Assembly (NCBI RefSeq): GCF_019880635.1
Contig: NZ_JAINVX010000001.1
Span: 1,024,501-1,088,500 of the forward strand
Direction: 5' to 3'
DNA length: 64,000 nucleotides
Origin: Hanstruepera marina
Lineage (GTDB): Bacteria > Bacteroidota > Bacteroidia > Flavobacteriales > Flavobacteriaceae
Made by a program: the position numbers and the translations under genes. The notes under the pieces were generated by a model, which did no database searches, was not told the DNA's origin, and saw only the letters and a list, made by a program, of their open reading frames with translations. Of the stretch, positions 36,756-44,378 are shown piece after piece. Every line of letters starts with the position of its first letter. Positions within the stretch are counted from its first letter, which is position 1.

Positions 36756-37592
36756 ATGAGTAACACTATTTATATTGGTTACGATTTTAAAGTTTCACCA
36801 TTACAACCAGGTGTAGAAATACTAATTGCTGAATTGGGCTATGCTGGTTTTGAAAGTTTTGTGGAAACCGATGAAGGTGTTACGGCATATATTCAAAAAG
36901 AGGACTGGAATACAGATATTTTAGAGGGTATACAAATACTTAATGCTGATGAATTTTCAATTTCATATACATTTAACGAAATTGAACAAATCAATTGGAA
37001 CGCCGAATGGGAACGCAATTTCCACCCTATTGTCGTTGGTGATTTATGTACGGTACGTGCGCCTTTTCACGAACCGTTTAATACGCAATATGATATTGTT
37101 ATTGAGCCCAAAATGAGTTTTGGTACTGGGCATCATGAAACCACACACATGATGATTCAGCATATTTTAAAAAATGATTTTGAAGGAAAATCGGTTTTAG
37201 ATATGGGCTGCGGTACAGGAGTTTTAGCCATACTAGCTGAAATGAAAGGCGCTAAAAAGGTTGATGCTATAGATATTGATAATTGGTGTTACTTAAATAG
37301 TTTAGAAAATGTAGCACGCAATAATTGCAAAAACATTAATGTTTTTGAAGGTGATGCTAGTTTGTTGAAAGACAAACGATACGATATGGTTATTGCCAAT
37401 ATAAACCGAAATATTTTATTGGAAGATTTAGACAGTTATATGGCTTGTTTAAATGCCAACGGTTTAGTATTTTTAAGTGGATTTTATAAAGATGACATTC
37501 AAATTATAAAAGAAAAGTGTAATATATTAGGATTGCAACACGTTGATACTTTAGAGCAAAATCATTGGGTTGCCCTAAAATTTATAAATTAG
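36756..37592 (+). CDS. prmA: ribosomal protein L11 methyltransferase
   Basis: SAM-dependent enzyme that trimethylates amines on ribosomal protein L11. The 278 residues show an N-terminal substrate-binding domain (1-100), then MSFGTGHHETTHMMI, the SAM motif VLDMGCGTGVLAILAE, and NINRNILLEDL (the PrmA catalytic-loop type sequence). It lies between the small membrane protein and clpS in one forward operon. Confidence 0.95.
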   Translation: MSNTIYIGYDFKVSPLQPGVEILIAELGYAGFESFVETDEGVTAYIQKEDWNTDILEGIQILNADEFSISYTFNEIEQINWNAEWERNFHPIVVGDLCTVRAPFHEPFNTQYDIVIEPKMSFGTGHHETTHMMIQHILKNDFEGKSVLDMGCGTGVLAILAEMKGAKKVDAIDIDNWCYLNSLENVARNNCKNINVFEGDASLLKDKRYDMVIANINRNILLEDLDSYMACLNANGLVFLSGFYKDDIQIIKEKCNILGLQHVDTLEQNHWVALKFIN

Positions 37593-37605
37593 TAGTAAAA
37601 TTGCC

Positions 37606-37881
37606 ATGAGTCTCAAAGAAAAAACTTCAGAAGCGACGCTTCTCGATGAAAAAACCTTAAAACAAAACGAAATTATTCTTTATAACGATAATGTCAATAC
37701 TTTTGACCATGTTATAGAAACTTTAATATATGCTTGCGACCATACACCAGAACAAGCCGAGCAATGCTCCATTATTGTGCATTACAAAGGTAAGTGCGCT
37801 GTAAAAACCGGTCCTTATAAAGAGTTGGAGCCACGTTGCTCTATGCTTCAAGAAGCTGGTTTAAGTGCAGAAATTGTATAA
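37606..37881 (+). CDS. clpS: ATP-dependent Clp protease adaptor ClpS
   Basis: Adaptor that delivers N-degron substrates to ClpAP-type proteases. The 91-residue protein has LYNDNVNTFDHVIETLIYAC, the ClpS core with the Asp-Asn-acidic pocket sequence, and HYKGKCAVKTGPY plus LQEAGLSAEIV at the C-terminus. It is the last gene of the tpiA-prmA-clpS run, 13 bases after prmA, and is followed by a hairpin terminator. Confidence 0.95.
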   Translation: MSLKEKTSEATLLDEKTLKQNEIILYNDNVNTFDHVIETLIYACDHTPEQAEQCSIIVHYKGKCAVKTGPYKELEPRCSMLQEAGLSAEIV

Positions 37882-37883
37882 AA

Positions 37884-37917
37884 AAGGCATCTACAGACTA
37901 AATAGATGCCTTATTTA
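37884..37917 (+). terminator. terminator after clpS
   Basis: AAGGCATCTA pairs with TAGATGCCTT around nine bases. The T tail is interrupted, so efficiency is uncertain. Confidence 0.6.
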
Positions 37918-38016
37918 AAGAAACCAATCTGGTGAAAAAGTTTCTCGATTAATAGCCTATTAAAGGTCAGCATTATAATTGAAATAACCTATGATTTTTA
38001 TCAGGTTTGAGAAATA

Positions 38017-38048
38017 AAAAAAGCTTTCAAGTACTTGAAAGCTTTTTT
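38017..38048. terminator. 32-base perfect palindrome, terminator for tRNA-Arg
   Basis: An uninterrupted perfect palindrome (arms of 16 bases) with AAAAAAGC at one end and GCTTTTTT at the other. It lies six bases after the 3' end of tRNA-Arg and can also stop transcription coming from clpS. Confidence 0.8.
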
Positions 38049-38053
38049 GTTAG

Positions 38054-38127
38054 TGACCACGGCAGGATTCAAACCTGCAACCTCTTGAGCCGTAATCAAG
38101 TGCGCTATTCAGTTGCGCCACGTGGCC
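38054..38127 (-). tRNA. tRNA-Arg (anticodon ACG)
   Basis: On the reverse strand: acceptor GGCCACG with CGTGGTC, D arm with GCGCAACTGAATAGCGC, anticodon arm CTTGA/TCAAG with loop TTACGGC (anticodon ACG, wobble A probably edited to inosine), T arm GCAGG/CCTGC with TTTGAAT, and discriminator A. CCA is not encoded. Confidence 0.95.
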
Positions 38128-38184
38128 GATTTTGTGGGTGCAAATATATTCCTTTTTTAGATAAACTGCCAAATAAATTTTAAA

Positions 38185-38337
38185 TTAATCTAAAGCATTT
38201 TTTGTAACATACAATTTCCATCCAAATATGGCCATTTGTAATTTACTGGCCTTGCTTAAATCTAAACGTTGTTTCGTATAGCTTGGTAAAACGGCTTTAT
38301 TGACTTTTGCTAAAAACTTAAAAAAGGATTTTCTCAT
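38185..38337 (-). CDS. 50-residue conserved small basic protein
   Basis: A short reading frame not caught by length filters. It starts MRKSFFKFLAKVNKAVLPSY and ends FGWKLYVTKNALD. It is basic (many Lys and Arg), with an N-terminal amphipathic region and a hydrophobic patch near the C-terminus. From memory, closely similar small proteins occur across Flavobacteriaceae, sometimes labelled SsrA-binding protein in error; this protein is far too short to be SmpB. It lies 57 bases upstream of tRNA-Arg on the same strand. The function is unknown. Confidence 0.7.
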   Translation of the reverse strand: MRKSFFKFLAKVNKAVLPSYTKQRLDLSKASKLQMAIFGWKLYVTKNALD

Positions 38338-38432
38338 TCTGATTTTATTTCAAATGTTAAAATTAATGATTTATTAAACCAATTAATAATTTAATGATAA
38401 ACAGATGATTACTTTTGCAAAAATGCTTTTTT

Positions 38433-40400
38433 ATGAAACAAATTTTACTTTGTATAGCGCTTCTAGTTTTTTCTTGGCAGTCTGTTGCCCAAATTGTTAT
38501 TAACGAACTGGATTGCGATACGCCAGGAATTGACGACAAAGAGTTTGTTGAATTAAAATCTGACACGCCCAACATGGCTTTGGATGGTTATGTTGTTGTC
38601 TTTTTTAACGGGTCTACTTCAGGTGCTAATTCAAGCTATTTTACAATAGATTTAGATGGTTATTCAACAGATATTAACGGCTTGCTGCTCATAGGTAGTG
38701 AAACGGTTACGCCTTTTCCACAGCTTTTAATTTCTGCTAATGTCATTCAAAATGGTGCCGATGCAGTAGCCATATATCAGGCCAATGATTTTGATTTCCC
38801 TGAAGGAACCGTTGCCACCATTACAAACTTGGTGGATGTTTTAATTTATGATACTTCTGATTCAGATGACGTAGATATGATTGATATATTTAACGACGAC
38901 CCAAGATTTGTAGATATTCAGCAAATAAATGAAGGGTCTGGTAATAACACCAATTCCATTCAGCGTAATAATGATGGGAGTTACACATCTACGACGCCAA
39001 CTCCTAGAGCTTTAAACGATGGAAGTGGTGTTGTTTTTAATCCTTTGGAAATTTCAGTTGCTCAAACTCAATTTAATGAAGGCGATAGTTTTGATATCAC
39101 ATTTACCACTCAGGAAAATGTAACTTCTGATTTCGATTTTGGTTTTACATTAGACAATGAAGGATTTGATGCGTCAGATTTTACAGGAAATACTATGCTA
39201 ACTATTTCAAACGGAACCAATAGTATTTCCACTACTATAACATTGATTAATGATACTGATGATGAAGGTGATGAGGAACCTGTAATTAAATTTTTAGCTT
39301 TGGAATCGCCAATCATTCCGTTTAACAATTTTGTAAAACTGCGTGTAATTGATGATGATTTTACAGTTGCTAACTTTGGGGCGCCTAATGACCCAACCTT
39401 TGGTTTGGTTGCAAGCACACAGCCAAGTGATTATTATGATAGTTTGGATGGTCTTTCTGATACTGACTTGCGTCAGGCTTTACAAGATATTATTGCTAAT
39501 CCAGCAATCGTAAGAGCACAAACGTATAATGACTGTATTGATATATTAAAGGAGGCAGACCAAAACCCTGAAAACAGCAATCAGGTTTGGTTGGTGTATT
39601 TAGAAGAAGGTAGGGCTAAATTAGATTTTCAGACTACCTCTAATAATGTTGGCACATGGAATAGAGAGCATACGTTTCCACGTTCGCGAGCAGGTTACTA
39701 CAGTATTGAAGAAGATGAAATAGCTGATGGTATAGACGTATTTTGGGAAACAAAAGCAGATTCGTTGCGTCATGGTAATTCAGATGCGCATGCTTTGCGA
39801 GCTGTTGATGGGCCAGAGAACAGCAGTCGTGGTAATCAGTTTTATGGTGAATATAATGGTCCAGTTGGTACACTTGGTAGTTTTAAAGGAGATGTGGCTA
39901 GAGGTGTTTTTTATTTGGCTGTAAGGTATAACGGATTGGAAATTGTTGATGGATTTCCTGATGGTATGGTTGGCCAGTTTGGTGATTTGGCAACATTATT
40001 GGATTGGCATAGAAACGACCCTCCAGACGATTTTGAAATGAACAGAAATAACATAATTTACAATTGGCAGTTTAATAGAAATCCATTTATAGACCAACCA
40101 GATTTAATAGAATATATTTGGGGAAATATGGTTGGCGAAACTTGGAGTCAGCCATTAAGCGTTAATGAAGTGGAAGTCAATTTGGTTAAGATTTACCCAA
40201 ACCCATCAAATGGAAGAATCAACTTTAAGTTAAATGTAGATCGCGTTAACGTTGAGTTATATGATGTTGATGGCCGATTTTTGGAATCCCATACTGTGCT
40301 AAACAATAGTTCTATTAATTTAGATTTTTCGTCTGGTATTTACATTATGAAAATAACTAGTAATGGGATAACTCAAGTCCGGAAAATTATTATTGAATAA
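38433..40400 (+). CDS. secreted endonuclease I-like protein with LTD domain and T9SS type A signal
   Basis: A 655-residue T9SS cargo protein, started at ATG 38433 (an earlier frame opens with TTG). Parts in order: signal peptide ending SVAQ; a lamin-tail-like domain (about 20-200, IVINELDCDTPGIDDKEFVE); a beta domain of Calx-beta type (about 215-310); an endonuclease I-like nuclease domain (about 320-575) with WNREHTFPRSRAGYYS, the likely catalytic His motif, DAHALRAVDG and GDVARGVFYLAVRY; and a C-terminal sorting domain starting KIYPNPSNGRINF. Expected role: extracellular DNA or RNA degradation for nutrient supply. It converges with the M56 gene over a strong terminator. Confidence 0.88.
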   Translation: MKQILLCIALLVFSWQSVAQIVINELDCDTPGIDDKEFVELKSDTPNMALDGYVVVFFNGSTSGANSSYFTIDLDGYSTDINGLLLIGSETVTPFPQLLISANVIQNGADAVAIYQANDFDFPEGTVATITNLVDVLIYDTSDSDDVDMIDIFNDDPRFVDIQQINEGSGNNTNSIQRNNDGSYTSTTPTPRALNDGSGVVFNPLEISVAQTQFNEGDSFDITFTTQENVTSDFDFGFTLDNEGFDASDFTGNTMLTISNGTNSISTTITLINDTDDEGDEEPVIKFLALESPIIPFNNFVKLRVIDDDFTVANFGAPNDPTFGLVASTQPSDYYDSLDGLSDTDLRQALQDIIANPAIVRAQTYNDCIDILKEADQNPENSNQVWLVYLEEGRAKLDFQTTSNNVGTWNREHTFPRSRAGYYSIEEDEIADGIDVFWETKADSLRHGNSDAHALRAVDGPENSSRGNQFYGEYNGPVGTLGSFKGDVARGVFYLAVRYNGLEIVDGFPDGMVGQFGDLATLLDWHRNDPPDDFEMNRNNIIYNWQFNRNPFIDQPDLIEYIWGNMVGETWSQPLSVNEVEVNLVKIYPNPSNGRINFKLNVDRVNVELYDVDGRFLESHTVLNNSSINLDFSSGIYIMKITSNGITQVRKIIIE

Positions 40401-40432
40401 AAAAAATCCTAGGTCAAAGCCTAGGATTTTTT
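40401..40432. terminator. bidirectional terminator
   Basis: AATCCTAGG with CCTAGGATT, loop TCAAAG, and A/T tracts on both sides. Confidence 0.9.
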
Positions 40433-40444
40433 GTTGAGGTTTTT

Positions 40445-42811
40445 TTAGTCTTTTGAGGTTATAATAATAACACCATCTTTAGCTTTGTTGCCATATTTGC
40501 TAACAGCTTCATCGCCTTTAATTACATTAATAGTATCTATGCTATCTGGATCAAGCTCGTCCATTTCTTTTTTTGTAATTTCCTTGCCATCTTTTAGTAT
40601 GTAAGGCGTGCCTTCGCCATCAGTTGAGATAAAGAAATTTTTGCCTTTACCTTTAGATCCTATTTTGTATTCAAATTTTTTGTTTTTGTCGTCAACCCAT
40701 ACTGCATTTTTAGAGCTGATTTTACCATCTTTGGATTCAAAGAAATAAACATTCTTGTCGCTTTTTAACTCTATGACTTCATCTTCACCATTTTCATTGG
40801 TTATAGTTACTGTGCGTTTGCCGTTATTAGTGTTACTGTTTTTTATAACATAAGTGTTGTTGCCCCTAACAATTACGTTTTCATCCTCTCCGTCATGTGA
40901 ATCGGTGCGGAATTCAAATTTCACATCATGGTCGTGGTCGCAATCGGTATCACAAGTATGTATACGATGACTACTACCTGAAACCGTACCCGCACGACTA
41001 CGGCTACGTGTTCTGTACACTCTGTTTTCTCTAGCATTTCGAGTACGAGTGCTATATAAATGAGTTCTGTGTTGTCTGCCTGAACCAATGGTGATATTTT
41101 TTCCGCCTTCATCAAATGTAATTTGAATTGGGTTTATGGGGCCATCGTCATTTAAATTAAAGCTAGCCTTTGAGTGATCTGAACTGACCTCTATTTTAAT
41201 GGCAATAATCTCACCATTACTATTGCGCTTTATACCTCTTATTTTTGTTTTTAGACCTTCCTTTTCTAATTGTGCTTTAACTAAATTAATATCGGCTTCA
41301 CTGAAATCTTTAGTAATAATAAAGTCATTAAGTCTTAAATGGTTAGTCGCTTCAGCTTTTCCAAAAGACGTATTGCCATTAAATATAACTGCTCCATCCT
41401 TGCCATCGCTCCCAAATCGTTTTTTGCTTTCTTTTTTGTTTAAAATTTCAATGCTGCCTTTTGTTGGGATCTTATTGCTTGGCAGGTCTTCTTTTTTATA
41501 GTGTTTGTTGCCAATGACATAAAGCGGATTTTCTCCTAAAGAATTATCTTCTGTTTTCTTATGTGTTTTTTTTGATGTTGGAACGATTTCACCAACAGTT
41601 GTATTCTTTTTTAAGCTTACTTTATGTTTGCTGATGTTGGTTTCAGAACTTTCTTCTAAAAAGTTTAATGTTATATCATCTTGACTAGAGTCGAACGATA
41701 CTTTAAAAGGAGTTATAACGTCAGTATCCGATTTTGAAACCGTAATACGTTTAGTGTAATCTGTTCCGTTGGCGTATTTAGTGTTTAAAGATAATGACTT
41801 CAATTGGTTTTCTGAATTTCTAACAACTTCAGAAAACAGCAATTGTACGGGTTTGTTCTTAAAATAGTTGGTAATTAACTCTAAATCATTATCGGTACTT
41901 GAAGATGAAATAATAAAGTCTTTTTTAACAACTGGCACGGTTTCTATATCCTTTGAAATATAAACCTCTTTAGTGTTAAAACTCATTAAGAACAATGCTA
42001 AAATAGGGACGACAAGGGCGTATTTCCAAGCATTTAATTTGTTTGATTTTGATTTGTGTAACATAATTATTCGTTTTTTGATTAATGAATTGTAAAAATT
42101 ATTTGTGAGAACCAATGGGTGATGAGGCACACTAGTTTTTAATAACAGTTTTTGATAGCTGGTTTTACAGTCAGATATGGTTTGAGCTTTCTTGTCTGCT
42201 ATAAACTCCAGGTTTTGCTGTAATTCTTTTTTATACAACCAGACTAATGGGTTGAACCAAAATATAGCACAGCATATTTGAGCAATTAATACATCAATGG
42301 TATGATGTTCATTGGCATGGATTTTTTCGTGATTAATAATGTAGTTTAATTCCGTTTTTTTGAATTGATTGGGATTGTAAACTATCCATTTAAAAAAGGA
42401 AAAAGGCGCTACGCGGTCAAATATTTCTATTAATGAATAGCGTCCAACTTTCTTTTTTGGATTTTTTTGTATCAATCTGTGTAAAGAAGCTAGCTCAATA
42501 AAAAATTTTACTAAAAAGAAACTAACACCTATTATATATAGGTAAGTTGAAACCTGTATCCAATTAATGGGGTCAGCTTCGGCAACTGTCTTGTTGGAAA
42601 CAGCTTCAGTAATCAATATTGGAGTGCTAGATGCTATGGGTGTGTATTCTATATATATAGGTATAACTACAGAAGGTAGCAATAATGCTATTGCCAATCC
42701 AATAATTAAAAACCATCTATTAGATTGAAAAAAAGTCTCGCGTTGCAAGAATATTCGATAAAACAAATAAAACAGGGCAATAATGGCTGATGATTTTAGT
42801 AAGTAATCCAT
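40445..42811 (-). CDS. BlaR1/MecR1-like M56 metallopeptidase with TonB-plug-like C-terminal segments
   Basis: A 788-residue membrane sensor-protease. Helices lie near residues 5-20, 33-52, 88-105 and 260-276. The zinc protease site is HEKIH (161-165), with the third ligand in LEFIADKKA (202). The periplasmic part (about 280-788) lacks a penicillin-binding domain. It includes two segments like the TonB-receptor plug: NPLYVIGNKHYKKEDLPSN with KRFGSDGKDGAVIFNG, and PYILKDGKEITKKEMDELD with VSKYGNKAKDGVIIITSKD at the very end. The middle is rich in His, Arg and Asp. It lies three bases after the BlaI-like gene. The expected mechanism is signal-induced cleavage of that repressor; the signal is unknown. 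Confidence 0.87.
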   Translation of the reverse strand: MDYLLKSSAIIALFYLFYRIFLQRETFFQSNRWFLIIGLAIALLLPSVVIPIYIEYTPIASSTPILITEAVSNKTVAEADPINWIQVSTYLYIIGVSFFLVKFFIELASLHRLIQKNPKKKVGRYSLIEIFDRVAPFSFFKWIVYNPNQFKKTELNYIINHEKIHANEHHTIDVLIAQICCAIFWFNPLVWLYKKELQQNLEFIADKKAQTISDCKTSYQKLLLKTSVPHHPLVLTNNFYNSLIKKRIIMLHKSKSNKLNAWKYALVVPILALFLMSFNTKEVYISKDIETVPVVKKDFIISSSSTDNDLELITNYFKNKPVQLLFSEVVRNSENQLKSLSLNTKYANGTDYTKRITVSKSDTDVITPFKVSFDSSQDDITLNFLEESSETNISKHKVSLKKNTTVGEIVPTSKKTHKKTEDNSLGENPLYVIGNKHYKKEDLPSNKIPTKGSIEILNKKESKKRFGSDGKDGAVIFNGNTSFGKAEATNHLRLNDFIITKDFSEADINLVKAQLEKEGLKTKIRGIKRNSNGEIIAIKIEVSSDHSKASFNLNDDGPINPIQITFDEGGKNITIGSGRQHRTHLYSTRTRNARENRVYRTRSRSRAGTVSGSSHRIHTCDTDCDHDHDVKFEFRTDSHDGEDENVIVRGNNTYVIKNSNTNNGKRTVTITNENGEDEVIELKSDKNVYFFESKDGKISSKNAVWVDDKNKKFEYKIGSKGKGKNFFISTDGEGTPYILKDGKEITKKEMDELDPDSIDTINVIKGDEAVSKYGNKAKDGVIIITSKD

Positions 42812-42814
42812 TGC

Positions 42815-43174
42815 TTATTTATTTTTTTCAATTAATTCAATAATCTCTTTTAATTCGCTAACGCTTATTTTTTCTTCTTTCGCAAAAAATGACACAACAT
42901 TTTTATATGAATTATTAAAGTAGTTTTCAATTGCTGTATTCATGTACTTCTCTTTATATAGCTCTTTGCTTACAATAGGATAGTACTGATGTGTTTTGCC
43001 GAAAGCATTATAGCTTACATAGCCTTTTTCTTCTAAATTTCTAATTATAGTAGATAAAGTGTTGTAATGCGGTTTGTCTTCTTTTATTTCAGCTAGCACA
43101 TCTTTAACAAAAGCTTTTTCTAGCCTCCATAAAATGTGCATGATTTCTTCTTCTTTGTTTGTTAATTTTTGCAT
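42815..43174 (-). CDS. BlaI/MecI/CopY family repressor
   Basis: A 119-residue winged-helix repressor, started at ATG 43174 (MQKLTNKEEEIMHILW). Family features are clear: KEEEIMHILWRLEKAFVKDV, the recognition region HYNTLSTIIRNLEEKGYV, and the C-terminal dimerisation helices with FFAKEEKISVSELKEIIELI. In this family the cleavage site lies near the start of the C-terminal part, and the partner protease is the M56 gene that follows. Twin dyads just upstream of the ATG are probably its own operators, also shared with the divergent antiporter gene. Confidence 0.93.
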   Translation of the reverse strand: MQKLTNKEEEIMHILWRLEKAFVKDVLAEIKEDKPHYNTLSTIIRNLEEKGYVSYNAFGKTHQYYPIVSKELYKEKYMNTAIENYFNNSYKNVVSFFAKEEKISVSELKEIIELIEKNK

Positions 43175-43198
43175 GACAGATAAATTATAGTCCAAACA

Positions 43199-43237
43199 TA
43201 TAACTATTTTTATAGTTATACAACTATGTATATAGTT
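43199..43237. promoter_or_regulatory. twin dyad operators between the BlaI-like gene and the antiporter gene
   Basis: Dyad 1: TATAACTAT (43199-43207), TTTT, ATAGTTATA (43212-43220), perfect. Dyad 2: AACTAT (43222-43227), GTAT, ATAGTT (43232-43237), perfect. The centres are 20 bases apart, two helical turns, the usual layout for cooperative dimer binding. Confidence 0.65.
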
Positions 43238-43303
43238 ATTTAACGAAATTTTTAGTTTTTATTGTAGAATAAAATGAAATAGTATCTTCGCAAAAAATAG
43301 TTT

Positions 43304-44257
43304 ATGAGCTTAATTTGGGTTTTGTTAGGGTTGGTTTTATTGGTAGTTGGTGGTGAGTTTTTAGTGCGTTCTTCTGTTGCCTTATCCTTTAAGTTTAATA
43401 TTTCAAAGCTTGTAATTGGTATGACGGTTGTCTCTTTCGCAACTTCTGTACCCGAACTTTTGGTTAGTTTGCAGGCGGCTTTAGATGGTTCGCCAGATAT
43501 TGCACTTGGAAACGTAATTGGCTCAAACATTGCCAACATTGGATTAGTGCTTGGAGTTACTGCTTTTATATCACCATTGGCAATTAGTAGGGATTTTTAC
43601 AAATTAAATTGGCCTATGATGATGCTGTTGTCATTGGCACTATACTATATTTTAAAAAGTGGATTAATAATTAATTTTGGGGAAGGGGCAGCTTTGGTTT
43701 TGTCGCTTGTTGTGTTTTTGTATATACTAATCCGTAATTCTCGAAGCCATGGAGCGGCTATTCCGGAAGAAATAGATGACGCTTTGCAGGTAACTTCAAA
43801 CTTTAAAATTATACTTTGGTTAATTATTGGTGGGTCTGCGTTGTACTTTGGAAGCGAGTGGTTGGTGGAGGGAGCTAAAGAAACAGCTGTTTATCTAGGA
43901 GTAACTGAACGTGTTATATCTGTAACGATGGTTGCTATAGGGACAAGCGTGCCAGAATTAGCGGCTTCTGTTATTGCTGCTTTAAAGAAAGAAAAAGCGA
44001 TTTCATTGGGGAATTTAATAGGCTCTAACATATTTAATATAGCTTCTGTTTTAGGTTTAACTGCTATGGTCCATCCTATTGAAGTGAAAAACGAAAATAT
44101 TTTAGGACAAGATATTTTTTGGATGCTTGGTTTTGCGGCTATTTTACTACCATTAGCTTTTTTACCAAAACGATTTACAATTGGGCGATGGAAAGGTATG
44201 CTGATCCTTACGGCTTATATTATTTTTATTTATTCGGCTTTTTTAGGAGATAAATAG
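43304..44257 (+). CDS. calcium/cation antiporter, YrbG type (CaCA family)
   Basis: A 317-residue membrane protein with about ten helices in two inverted halves. Each half carries an alpha-repeat: TVVSFATSVPELLVSL with GNVIGSNIANIGLVLG in the first, and VAIGTSVPELAASVIAAL with GNLIGSNIFNIASVLG in the second. These are the ion-binding Glu and Asn/Ser motifs of Ca2+/Na+ or Ca2+/H+ exchangers. It is divergent from the BlaI-like gene with about 130 bases between, including the twin dyads, so the repressor may also control it. The transported ion cannot be read with certainty. Confidence 0.93.
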   Translation: MSLIWVLLGLVLLVVGGEFLVRSSVALSFKFNISKLVIGMTVVSFATSVPELLVSLQAALDGSPDIALGNVIGSNIANIGLVLGVTAFISPLAISRDFYKLNWPMMMLLSLALYYILKSGLIINFGEGAALVLSLVVFLYILIRNSRSHGAAIPEEIDDALQVTSNFKIILWLIIGGSALYFGSEWLVEGAKETAVYLGVTERVISVTMVAIGTSVPELAASVIAALKKEKAISLGNLIGSNIFNIASVLGLTAMVHPIEVKNENILGQDIFWMLGFAAILLPLAFLPKRFTIGRWKGMLILTAYIIFIYSAFLGDK

Positions 44258-44291
44258 GGTTTGTTTCATTGTAATTAACAAATGTTGATAA

Positions 44292-44316
44292 TTGACCCTA
44301 AAAAAAATAGGGTTAA
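44292..44316. promoter_or_regulatory. inverted repeat upstream of glutamine synthetase
   Basis: TTGACCCTA (44292-44300) and TAGGGTTAA (44308-44316) are inverted with one mismatch, around seven A. It lies about 30 bases before the -7 element and may be an operator, or a weak terminator for the antiporter gene. Confidence 0.4.
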
Positions 44317-44340
44317 CTATGTTGATTTGATTAAAATAAT

Positions 44341-44348
44341 TATTTTTG
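44341..44348 (+). promoter_or_regulatory. glutamine synthetase promoter, -7 element
   Basis: TATTTTTG matches TAnnTTTG, with TTG at 44322-44324, 16 bases upstream. ATG is at 44379. Confidence 0.55.
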
Positions 44349-44378
44349 CCCTATAAAAATAATCCTAAACTGTATTTT

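Noticed and set aside
40921-41115. Reverse-strand alternative frame inside the M56 gene
   Set aside because: It is a shifted frame of the His/Asp-rich part on the same strand as the M56 gene and has no start context or family.
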